Made by a program: the position numbers and the translations under genes. The notes below the pieces were generated by a model. That model was not told the origin of the DNA, did not search any database, and saw only the letters and a program-made list of their open reading frames with translations. From the NCBI RefSeq assembly GCF_030052815.1, contig NC_079496.1:14027100-14091099 (forward strand): DNA of 64,000 nucleotides, read 5' to 3'. The DNA comes from Hevea brasiliensis (taxonomy: Eukaryota; Streptophyta; Magnoliopsida; Malpighiales; Euphorbiaceae). Shown here piece after piece: positions 48,116 to 57,559 of this stretch; position 1 is the stretch's first letter, and each line of letters opens with the position of its first letter.

Positions 48116-48670
48116 ACTTTAAATTTTTAATTTGTCATAAGCTCTTTATTTTCTTTTCTTTCCCTTTTCTTTTCTCTTCTTCTTTTTCCTAATTCAAATT
48201 CATAAACTTGTAATTTTAATTTATGTTAATTATTTCATTCTCTAAATTTTAATTTGACATTTAGGTCAAAATTCACCTCTGGGGGTGAAATGACCAAAAT
48301 GCCCTTCATGGTGCATATCGGGTTATTTTTATTATTTTTGTACCAAATAAATAAATTCTCTAAATTTTTCTTTATTTCCTCTAAATTTTTTTCAATATTT
48401 TCTTAACATCTATTCCTTCAATTTATGCCTCCTCACTATAGTTTAAGTGTAGTTCCAAACATTCTGACTGTCCGAACAGATATTAGTCGTCAGAACAGTA
48501 AAATGTACGGACTACCTTTGGTGAGGGCGTTACAGTTTTATATTTTCGGAAAATTAAACCCGATTTCTAAAATCCGAAAAATTTCAAATAATTTCCTAAA
48601 ATTTAAATAAAATTAAAACATTAATATTACTCACAAAATAATAAATTTAAAAAAATTTAGGGTGTTACAT

Positions 48671-48683
48671 TCTTCCCCCCTTA
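48671..48683 (-). other. Polypurine tract of X
   Basis: On the minus strand AAGGGGGGAAGAA stands directly upstream of the 3' LTR start TGTAACACCC. Confidence 0.85.
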
Positions 48684-48732
48684 CAGAAAATTCGTCCTCA
48701 AATTTTTACACAAGGCAGAATAAAGTACAGAA

Positions 48733-49221
48733 TTATACATTGAATAGATAAGGGTACTTGCTACGCATGTCCCGCTCTGACTCCCAGGTGCACTCTTCCA
48801 CTGACTGGCTCCTCCACAAAACCTTAACCATAGGGATCTGTTTTGATCTTGGTTGCCTCACTTGGTAGTCAACTATGGCTACAGGTTGCACCTCAAACGT
48901 CAAGTTTTCTTTCTGCTCTACTACATCCGGCTGTAGCACATGAGAAGGATCAGGTATGTATTTCCTGAGCATGGAGATGTGAAATACAGGATGAACATGA
49001 GAAAGGTTGGGTGGTAGCTCCAACCGGTAGGCAACTGCTCCAACTCTATCAACAACATCAAAAGGTCCAATATGCCGAGGTGCCAACTTGCCCTTCTTTC
49101 CAAATCTCATAACTCCCTTCATCGGAGAAACCTTCAGGAATACGTAGTCGCCTACTGCAAACTCCACATCCCTCCGTCTGGGGTCTGCATAACTCTTTTG
49201 CCTGCTGAAAGCTGTTTTCAA
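48733..49221 (-). pseudogene. X integrase C-terminus and chromodomain
   Basis: The minus strand encodes SRQKSYADPRRRDVEF, the GYxV-like VGDYVFLKVSP and KGKLAPRHIGPF, then HISMLRKYIPDPSHV, and ends in a chromodomain (VKVLWRSQSVEECTWE ... YPYLFNV). The parallel A1 region is at 10940-11402. A frameshift or stop near 49222 separates it from the catalytic core. Confidence 0.88.
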
Positions 49222-50004
49222 TCATTCCCTGATTAAAGGAACCATCTCTGAAGTGTACTGCACTAGATCTATATCATGCACCTTCGCTTCTCCCATTTCC
49301 GTCCAACACAGAGGAGACCTACACTTTCTTCTATATAGTGCCTCATAGGGTGCCATCCCTATGCTGAAATGGTAATTATTATTGTAGGCAAACTCCACCA
49401 AATGTAGCTGATTATCCCATTGACCTCCAAAATCCAAAACACTCATGCGAAGCATGTCTTCTAGTGTTTGGATTGTCCTTTCAGACTGTCCGTCTGTCTG
49501 AGGGTGGAAAGCGGTACTAAAGTTCAACTGTGTGCCAAGTGCCTCCTGCAACTTCCTCCAAAATTGAGAAGTGAACTGGGACTCTTTGTCAGATATTATG
49601 GAAGCAGGAACTCCATGTAATCTGACTATTTCTCAAATGTAGAGCCAGGCGTACTGTGCAACAGAATATGTGGTCTTCATAGGCAAAAAGTGAGCTGACT
49701 TAGTTAGCCGATCTACAATTACCCATATCGAATCACATCCTCACGTGGTACGAGGCAACCCAGTCACAAAATCCATAGTAATCATCTCCCACTTCCATTC
49801 TGGGATAGGGAGCTCTTGTAGCTTCCCTGACGGTCTCTGGTGTTCAAACTTCACCTTCTGACAAGTCAAGCACTTGGACACAAAGTCTGCTATGTCTCTC
49901 TTCATGCCATTCCACCAATAGCTATCTTTCACATCATGGTACATCTTGGTGGAGCCTAGGTGGACATTGTATAGTGTATAGTGTGCCTCTTGCATGATTT
50001 CATT
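49222..50004 (-). pseudogene. X integrase zinc-binding and catalytic domains
   Basis: From 50004 the minus strand reads NEIMQEAHYTLYNVHLGSTK, then CLTCQKVK (HHCC module) and ITMDFVTGLPR with the first catalytic D. A TGA at about 49741 replaces an arginine codon (consistent with CGA to TGA). The second D lies in [15 protein letters not shown] (about 49600) and the E in [13 protein letters not shown] (about 49480). At 50004 the gene is cut by the composite insertion and resumes at 57560. Confidence 0.88.
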
Positions 50005-50357
50005 TGTCACACCCCGGCTTAGGGGGCCCCAGCTCAAGCCCCTCTATGGGTGGCCTTCTTGCCAGCGTACCCTTCTAGAGGCCGGACCTGCGACTCACAA
50101 GTCTTGCTGCTTTGTGGAATTAAATCCCTTAGCCTGCGAACTAGGATTCGAACCCATATCACCTCACGGTTTTACTCGCCTCTTACCAATTGAGCTGCAC
50201 CAATTGGTAAGAGGCAGTAAACCGTGGTGATATGGGTTCAATCCTAGTTCTGCAGGCAGGGATTTAATTCCACAAAGCGACAAGACCTTGTGAGTCGCAG
50301 TCCCGCCTGCAAGAAGGCCACCATGAAGGGGCTTGCTGAACTAGCCTGGTGTGACAA
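50005..50357. mobile_element. tRNA-like foldback element, copy 1
   Basis: 353 bp, almost wholly an inverted repeat: the left arm to about 50192 and the right arm from 50201, around the loop AGCTGCAC. Each arm contains a tRNA-like segment with D-arm/A-box-like CTCAATTGGTAAGAG and a T-arm/B-box GGTTCGAATCC (on the minus strand in the left arm; one base missing in the right arm). It also contains AAAGCGGAC-like and TTGTGAGTCGCAG motifs. The right end GGTGTGACA runs into ATAAAAAAAA of the family-A LTR, so its own TSD is not preserved there. Confidence 0.82.
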
Positions 50358-50501
50358 TAAAAAAAAATTTCTACACGTAAATTACGATTTAAAGGACATT
50401 AAAATTTACAATAGACATGACAAGACAAGATAGGGTGCTCAAGACCGAATGTGGCACTTCTTGCTCGGCCATACAATGAGCGGGTAAGGGGCGTCACATT
50501 T

Positions 50502-50515
50502 AGTGGTATCAGAGC
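50502..50515 (+). other. Primer binding site of A3
   Basis: The initiator-Met site TGGTATCAGAGC lies just after the LTR end GCGTCACA. The same sequence occurs again after 56289. Confidence 0.88.
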
Positions 50516-50639
50516 AGAGGTTTAGGCGGTCCTAGACCTAGATAGATAGAAAGAAATAGTTGCATCGCATGCATGGGCCTTTAGATAGAGTCGAGGTGAC
50601 ATTAATCCAGATCTGTTCTTTGTCTGTTTAATAGGATCG

Positions 50640-51515
50640 ATGGCGTCCGATCCGTTAGAGGACGGGTCTCCAAAACTGATAGAGGAAGAGGTAGAGAGTC
50701 ACGCACCTGCACCTGCGTTTAGTCAGGGGCGTAGTAGCAGTAGAGCAGAATCATCGTTGGGTACTTTAGTAAGGACACAATAGGCCTTCCTAGAACAAAT
50801 GACTCAATTGCTCTGTCAAGTCACTGGAGCTATGCCACCATCTACCCAGCTAGTATGTAGGACCCTAGTAGAGAGAGTTAGAAATGATGAGTAGTTTAGG
50901 AGAGACAGGCAGTACAAGAGAGGGTCTGGACTTGGCCAGTTTAGCACAGCTGCTACAGAGAGCAAGATACCCAGGGGGTCTCAGGGTTATTCAGAGTAGA
51001 GAACAGAGGCAGAGGTTTCGATTTGCCCGAGGAGAGGAGGTCAGATGAGTGTATCAATTGACAATTCTGTGGGTCCTATAGCACGGAGATCAATCCCGAT
51101 GCCAATTTGTACACATTGTAGGAAGAACCACAGAGGAAAGTGTATATTACTAACGGGTGGATGTTTCAGATGTGGGTCCATAGAGCATTTTTTTTTTTTG
51201 AGAGATTGCCCATGGAGGAGTGCTCCCACAGCTCCACCACAGACTCAGAAGTCTGCCCCGACAGTACAGAGGGGTAGAAGACCGATGAGACTAGAGGTAG
51301 CTGGTACATCACAAAGAGCTTCTAAGACTATAGAACACCCCGAGGCTAAAGTAGCATCCCGCGTGTACGCTATGGCTCGAGAGGAGCCAAATCCAGTAGA
51401 CGTTATCAGAGGTACATTTCCTAATTATAATACCTTTAAGTATGTATTGATAGACCCTAACTATGTTCACCCCTATATATGCATTGTACCTCCTGTTGAA
51501 AGAGGATACCGATAG
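50640..51515 (+). pseudogene. A3 gag-protease remnant
   Basis: It starts MASDPLEDGSPKLIEEEVES like A1 gag. After a TAG and large deletions the zinc knuckle survives (CFRCGSIEHF near 51165, with a T-run expansion that adds residues before RDC), then a protease remnant in which the active-site DPGS/T reads DPNYVHPY, so the catalytic glycine is gone. Between 51660 and 51975 there are two long A runs, fragments and a polypurine tract (GAGGGGAAGAA). It has no RT, RNase H or integrase. Confidence 0.82.
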
Positions 51516-51975
51516 ATGGGTCAGAAGATGACATACTTGTCACCAACCCTTTAGGTCACCAAGTGATTGTAGACTATCAACCGAAAAGGATCGTGTTAAA
51601 GATAATAGATGGAAATGAGAAGGAGGCTGTATATGAGATGAAAGAAGATGAGTACAGAACTGGTTGAAAAAAAAAAAAAAAAGAGTTAGTTTATTGGGAT
51701 ATACCGTAGTAACTATGCAATGCTCTTAATGTTTGTACTGTAAGCTGCAGATTACAGTACCGACTTAGGACTATTGTGTAGAGCTACGTATTCCCAATAG
51801 TAAATCCAGATAAGGATAAGATTGTAGAACAAGGATTAATAAGACAGACTAAAAAAAAAAAAAAAAAAGTAAAGTATTATAACACAAAAAGGTGAAAAGA
51901 CAAGGAGATAGCGGTCCCTCGATTAATTACACTGTGTAAATTTCGAGGACGAAATTTTATTTAGAGGGGAAGAAT

Positions 51976-54900
51976 TGTAACGTCCTCACCAAAGGTAGTC
52001 CGTACATTTTACTGTTCTGATGACTAATGTCTGTACGGACAATAAAAATGTCTGGAACTACACTTAAACTATAGTGAGGAGGCATAAATTAATGAAATAA
52101 ATATTAAAAAAATATAGGAAAAATTTTGAGAAATAAAATAAAATTTAGAGAATTTATTTATTTGGTACAAAAATAATAAAAATAACCCGATATGCACCAT
52201 GAAAGGCATTTTGGTCATTTCACCCATAGATGTGAATTTTGACTTAAATGTCAAATTAAAATTTGGAAATAGAATAATTAACATAAATTAATTTTATGAA
52301 TTTGAAATTGAAAAATGAGAAGAGAAAGAAGAAGAAAAGAAAAGAAAAGAAAAGGAAAGAAAAGAAAAGAAAGGAAAGAAAAGAAAAGAAAGGAAATAGA
52401 TTTATGAAATTTAAAAACAATAAAGTACACATAAATATATATATATAAATACCCACAAGAGACAAAACCCACCAACCCTCTTCTTCTTCCTCTTCTCTCT
52501 CCCTCCTTGCCGTCTCCCTTAGTGTCTCCCTCCCTCCATTTTTGTTCTTCTTAAAGCTTGATTTTCCAAGCTTTCTCCTCCCCAAAACCCATAGACCCCT
52601 TCACAAAAAATTTAGCCCACACCATAAGGAAGCTTTAGATACCCATTAGAAGAAGAAAGATTAAAGTTTGAAGTGGGTCACAAGAGGTTAGTGCACTAAT
52701 CCCTCTTCTTCTCTTTATTAAACATGAAAAGCATGTTTAGCTAAGCATAAATACCATTAAAACAAAAAGAAAATCTAGAGGAAAGAACCCTTGAATTTTT
52801 GGCAGCCATGGAACTTGAAATTTATTGCTTTTAAGTGATGAAAAAATGGTTCTATGAGAATGTGTAATTAGTTGAAATGTTTGGGTGTTTGATTGTGTAG
52901 TGTTTGTGTAAATTTGAAACTTTGAAAACTAGGGTTTGTGTAAATGTTGAGGACTTTGTGTAAAATGTTGAAATTGATCTATTGGGATGAGATTGTTGCT
53001 TATAGAAGTGTATTGCATGCAAATTGAAGTAAGGAAGTTGGAGGAGGTTGAGTTTTGGAAGTGTCAATTTTCTGCAGGTTGTGTTTGTTGAGGGCAGTGT
53101 ACATTTTAGGCCATAAATAAAATTGTGTGACCCCAATTGGTATGAGGCCAATTGGAGGTGAAACTAGACCCAAAATAGCCCATTTTCCATGAAGAAATCA
53201 TGCCCAAATTCTGTCCAAAACTTGACCTAAATACTGTCCAAATTCGGATTTCCCTGCAACCCAACCCAGAAAATGACCAAATGAACAGTACGTGTTCATT
53301 TGGTCATAACTCTCTCTATACTGGTCCAAATGACCTAAAATTTTAACCATGGAAAGTTTAGACATAGGGCTACACTTTTCATGAAGACCACTTAACCCAG
53401 TTTTGCCTTTAACAAATTCAAATTGTTAGCACAAGTTGGGTCACTGAAACTGCCAACCCAGAAAATGACCAAATGAACAGTACGTGTTCATTTGGTCATA
53501 ACTCTCTCTATACTGGTCCAAATGACCTAAACTTTTACCCATGGAAAGTTTAGACATAGGGCTACACTTTTCATGAAGACCACTTAACCCAGTTTTGCCT
53601 TTAACAAATTCAAATTGTTAGCACAAGTTGGGTCACTGAAACTGCCAACCCAGAAAATGACCAAATGAACAGTACGTGTTCATTTGGTCATAACTCTCTC
53701 TATACTGGTCCAAATTACCTAAAATTTTAACCATGGAAAGTTTAGACATAGGGCTACACTTTTCATGAAGACCACTTAACCCAGTTTTGCCTTTAACCAA
53801 TTCAAATTGTTAGCACAAGTTGGGTCACCGAAACTGCCAACCCAGAAAATGACCAAATGAACAGTTCATTTGGTCATAACTCTCTCTATACTGGTCCAAA
53901 TGACCTAAAATTTTAACCATGGAAAGTTTAGACATAGGGCTACACTTTTCATGAAGACCACTTAACCCAGTTTTGCCTTTAACAAATTCAAATTGTTAGC
54001 ACAAATTGGGTCACTGAAACTGCCAACCCAGAAAATGACCAAATGAACAGTACGTGTTCATTTGGTCATAACTCTCTCTATACTGGTCCAAATGACCTAA
54101 AATTTTAACCATGGAAAGTTTAGACATAGGGCTACACTTTTCATGAGGATCACTTAACCCAGTTTTGCCTTTAACCAATTCAAATTGTTAGCACAAGTTG
54201 AGTCACTAAAACTGCCAACCCAGAAATTGTCCAAAATACTGTTCCTTTGGTATGCTTGACCAATTTTGGCAAAAATGCCATAACTTGGTCTCCAAAGCTG
54301 CAAATTGAGTGAAACTAGTGCCAAAAGTTTTATAAGACATAGCACAACAATTTTTATGTTTTGACCAAGCTCTAGAAACCATTGCATCCTAGGGAAAATA
54401 TTAGCCAAAATTAGGAATTGAAATCTGGAAAATGTTAAGTTGAACCCAGAATGCCATTTGATACCCGTGTGTTCATTTGGCCATAACTCCCACTAGGAAA
54501 TTCCATTTGAGATGTGCCAATATGATCTGGAAACATGATACTTAGGGCTACAATATTGATTTAGACACCTTTGCCAAATTCCAAGTGTAAAGACCCTAAA
54601 AAGAGGGTCAAACATACTGCCCTGAAGTTAGTTTTTGCCCTTATAGGACTGAGAGTCTAGGTTAATACATTGACCATAACTCACTATACCAAGCTTGAAA
54701 AATTATGAAATTGTACCTGGGAGTCCCTAAGACATAGAGGAACATATCTTGTGAAGGAACCTAAGTCTAAAAATGACCATAAAATGATCAAATGACTGGT
54801 CAAAGTTTATTGACCAGGAATTGTAAATTCTGGACAGCTTAGAGGCAAAGGGACCAGTTATGGTATTTTGACCATAACTTGAGTTCTATAACTCCAAATT

Positions 54901-56289
54901 CAGTGATTCAAAAACTGAAATTCAAGTTTAAACATAGAGGAGCAATTGTTATGAAGAAAGTGTGACTAAATAGACATCCTAACCTAGTCAAATTCCTAGA
55001 TAAAAATAACACATCAACATGAACCTAAAGAAAGGTTCATGGGAAAAATGCTATATATAATAATTAAAATACTCATAAGGATAATTAAATATTAAAAATG
55101 ATATGAATATGTAAATTGGGACTAATGTCCCATTAATATGAAATTAATGGTACCAATGAACAGTACTAGAAAATAGTAACAGTGAATAGTGCTAAAATAA
55201 TTAAAAATGTTTAATTACCCATAGTATACCTAGACTTATTTATTTAGTTTGGATAAATTGGTATACCAATTAGGGACCACAGATAGCAGTACTGCTTATA
55301 GAGCAAATCATGAACTGACAATATATGTCTACTATGATTGTTCTACAGGCTATATGCCTACTTACTGGCCATTGTGCCTACTTTATTTCTGGCTTTACAA
55401 GCCTGACAGCGGGTCTCGTGCCCGACAGCTGGCCTCGTGCCTGACAGATGTATACAGGGTAGACATATGGCTGTCTAACCCGTATACTCCCTTGTATCCA
55501 GCTTTTATAATTTGTTATAGGTTTCTTGGGCATTGATAATAATTAATTAATACTGAATATACAATAAGTAAACAGGAAAGACCCCAATAATTTTAATTGA
55601 TTCCAAAGTGTAAAAAAATGTAAAAGACCCAGAATTTATGATTTGTAAATATTATTTCAATTGTTTAATTATTATTATTATAAATTATGCACCACTAAGC
55701 GTTATGCTTAGCGCGTTGGATTTTCCATCGCGTAGGTACTGAAGATCAGCAGCCGCCACAGTAGTATTCGGACAGAGTTTCGACCAGATCTGCCACCGAT
55801 CAGAGTCACCTCATCAGTCTTTTGTATTTTGGTAGGGCCCATGTGTAGCCTAGTATTTTGGTTCATTATGTCTAGTCATTATGTAATTACTAGTTTATGA
55901 TGTATTTTATTTTGGACTTGAAATGAAAACTTATAATTTATTATCTATGAATTTTAATATGAATGCAATAGATGACACTTCATTTTGAGATCTCATAAAT
56001 AGTTGCGAATGATATGATAAAAGAGAATATGATATGGAAATATGTGAGATGACTATGAATATGTTAACAGGTGATAGTGGAACCCGCCAGATGCTAATAA
56101 AACAGAGGAGGATCTGTTCGGGTCTCCACAAAAATAAGATATAAAAAAAAAAAAATTTCTACACGTAAATTACCTGATTTAAAGGACATTAAAATTTACA
56201 ATAGACATGACAAGACAAGATAGGGTGCTCCGGCACCGAATGTGGCACTTCTTGCTCGGCTATACAATAGACGGGTAAGGGGCGTCACA
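51976..56289 (+). repeat. Full family-A LTR of A3
   Basis: 4314 bp, TGTAACGTCC to GCGTCACA. It is about 1 kb longer than the A1 LTRs because it carries five 192-bp units and a segment of about 640 bp (54250-54860) that A1 lacks but A2 has. Confidence 0.88.
53257..54240 (+). repeat. 192-bp tandem repeats in A3 (5 units)
   Basis: Units start at about 53257, then 53449, 53641, 53833 and 54019. Four are 192 bp; the fourth is 186 bp because six bases (GTACGT) are missing from the loop of its inverted repeat. Neighbouring units are very similar, indicating recent amplification. Confidence 0.92.
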
Positions 56290-56430
56290 TTTAGTGGTAT
56301 CAGAGCAGAGGTTTAGGCGGTCCTAGACCTAGATAGATAGAAAGAAATAGTTGCATCGCATGCATGGGCCTTTAGATAGAGTCGAGGTGACATTAATCCA
56401 GATCTGTTCTTTGTCTGTTTAATAGGATCG

Positions 56431-56912
56431 ATGGCGTCCGATCCGTTAGAGGACGGGTCTCCAAAACTGATAGAGGAAGAGGTAGAGAGTCACGCACCTG
56501 CACCTGCGTTTAGTCAGGGGCGTAGTAGCAGTAGAGCAGAATCATCGTTGGGTACTTTAGTAAGGACACAATAGGCCTTCCTAGAACAAATGACTCAATT
56601 GCTCTGTCAAGTCACTGGAGCTATGCCACCATCTACCCAGCTAGTATGTAGGACCCTAGTAGAGAGAGTTAGAAATGATGAGTAGTTTAGGAGAGACAGG
56701 CAGTACAAGAGAGGGTCTGGACTTGGCCAGTTTAGCACAGCTGCTACAGAGAGCAAGATACCCAGGGGGTCTCAGGGTTATTCAGAGTAGAGAACAGAGG
56801 CAGAGGTTTCGATTTGCCCGAGGAGAGGAGGTCAGATGAGTGTATCAATTGACAATTTTGTGGGTCCTATAGCACGAAGATCAATCCCGATGCCAATTTG
56901 TACACATTGTAG
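56431..56912 (+). pseudogene. A3 gag remnant, second copy
   Basis: Repeat of 50640-51121 with very few differences (for example CAATTTTGTGG for CAATTCTGTGG). It breaks off at CACATTGTAGGAGG, where an earlier piece of the same sequence is repeated before the foldback begins. Confidence 0.85.
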
Positions 56913-56961
56913 GAGGTCAGATGAGTGTATCAATTTGTACAATTCTGTGGCGCCTTTTTAT

Positions 56962-57197
56962 TGTCACACCCCGGCTTAGGGGGCCCCAGCTCAAGCCCCT
57001 CTATGCAGCTCAATTGGTAAGAGGCGAGTAAAACCGTGAGGTGATATGGGTTCGAATCCTAGTTCTACAGGGCGAAGGGATTTAATTCCACAAAGCGGAC
57101 AGTACCTTGTGAGTCGCAGGTCCGGCCTCTAGAAGGGTACGCTGGCAAGAAGGCCACCCATAGAGGGGCTTGAGTGGGCCCCTAAGCCGGTGTGACA
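56962..57197. mobile_element. tRNA-like element, copy 2 (short inverted ends)
   Basis: 236 bp, TGTCACACCCCGG to CCGGTGTGACA, with terminal inverted repeats of only about 43 bp (CTTAGGGGGCCCCAGCTCAA and the rest). It has one tRNA-like segment: CAGCTCAATTGGTAAGAG (57004-57021) and the perfect B box GGTTCGAATCC near 57048. The flanks GGCGCCTTTTTAT and ATAAAAGGCGC extend the inverted symmetry beyond the TG/CA ends. This single-segment form may be closest to the parent of copies 1 and 3. Confidence 0.8.
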
Positions 57198-57215
57198 ATA
57201 AAAGGCGCTTTTTAT
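57198..57215. repeat. 18-bp palindromic spacer
   Basis: ATAAAAGGCGCTTTTTAT lies between copies 2 and 3 and is self-complementary apart from one base. Confidence 0.85.
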
Positions 57216-57554
57216 TGTCACACTAGTTAGGCCTCAAGCTTCTAGTGAGTTTTTGCAGAGAGGTCAGAACTCAAATCAAGATGTCGCTTTGGTGGAGTAA
57301 TCCCTTGGCCTGCAGTTAGATTGAACCCATATCACCGCGGTTTCTACCAATTGAGCTGCAGCTCAATTGGTAAGAGGCGAGTAAAACCGTGAGGTGATAT
57401 GGGTTCGAATCCTAGCTCTGCAGGGCCAAGGGATTAACTCCACCAAAGCGGACAGTACTGATTTGAGTTGCAGGCCCGGCCTCTAGAAGGGTACGCTGGC
57501 AAGAAGGCTCACTAGAGGGGCTTGAGCTGGGGCCCCCTAAGCCGGGGTGTGACA
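57216..57554. mobile_element. tRNA-like foldback element, copy 3
   Basis: 339 bp, with a perfect palindromic centre ACCAATTGAGCTG and CAGCTCAATTGGT (57346-57371). The right arm carries the A-box-like and B-box motifs in good form (GGTTCGAATCC near 57408); the left arm has a decayed inverted copy. The outer end GGGGTGTGACA borders the TCATT duplication. Confidence 0.82.
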
Positions 57555-57559
57555 TCATT

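Larger units (their letters stand above)
40426..48534 (-). mobile_element. Family-A LTR A2 without internal region, interrupted by a family-B LTR
   Basis: On the plus strand it starts TGTGACGCCCC and ends GAGGGCGTTACA, with perfect 5-bp duplications GTTTT (40421-40425 and 48535-48539) inside the X LTR. No PBS or coding sequence is present, so it is a solo-LTR-like remnant of a minus-strand family-A element. It is chimeric: a 3'-truncated B LTR (41711-45495) lies inside, and the A sequence on its two sides overlaps by about 580 bp. It has two 192-bp units (46872-47255), a TA microsatellite (48083-48111) and the 640-bp segment shared with A3 but missing from A1. Confidence 0.82.
37947..48669 (-). 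repeat. 3' LTR of X, split by A2
   Basis: Without the insertion (40426-48534 plus one TSD copy) the LTR is about 2.6 kb and collinear with 61260-63885. At about 38655-38790 it carries three diverged repeats of a CAGCGAAGATCTCAAGCC unit. At about 39985-40210 it has a GC-rich block that is absent from the other LTR. Confidence 0.85.
50358..56940 (+). mobile_element. Family-A derivative A3, permuted (LTR end - internal - LTR - internal)
   Basis: The order is the last 141 bases of an A LTR (50358-50498), a 1.48-kb internal region (50499-51975), a full LTR (51976-56289), and the first 640 or so bases of the internal region again (56290 onward). The two internal copies are 5791 bp apart and nearly identical. 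Nearly all pol is deleted, so this is a non-autonomous derivative. The right copy ends in a scrambled repeat of its own sequence near 56912-56950. Confidence 0.85.
50005..57554. mobile_element. 7.55-kb composite insertion bracketed by tRNA-like foldbacks
   Basis: The insertion starts TGTCACACCCCGG and ends CCGGGGTGTGACA between perfect 5-bp duplications TCATT (50000-50004 and 57555-57559). Joining the flanks restores the X integrase reading frame. The content is foldback 1 (50005-50357), family-A sequence in the order LTR end, internal, LTR, internal (50358 to about 56940), foldback 2 (56962-57197), an 18-bp palindromic spacer, and foldback 3 (57216-57554). It may have moved as one unit, or foldbacks and A sequences may have accumulated and recombined in place. 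Confidence 0.8.

Noticed and set aside
50161..50230. Palindrome centre as a transcription terminator
   Set aside because: A strong hairpin exists, but this is a plant genome and the hairpin is part of a mobile foldback element.
57004..57090. A functional tRNA gene in the foldback elements
   Set aside because: A-box-like and B-box sequences are present, but the T stem is imperfect, no acceptor stem closes the structure, and the segment is repeated within palindromic elements. A tRNA-derived promoter is the better reading.
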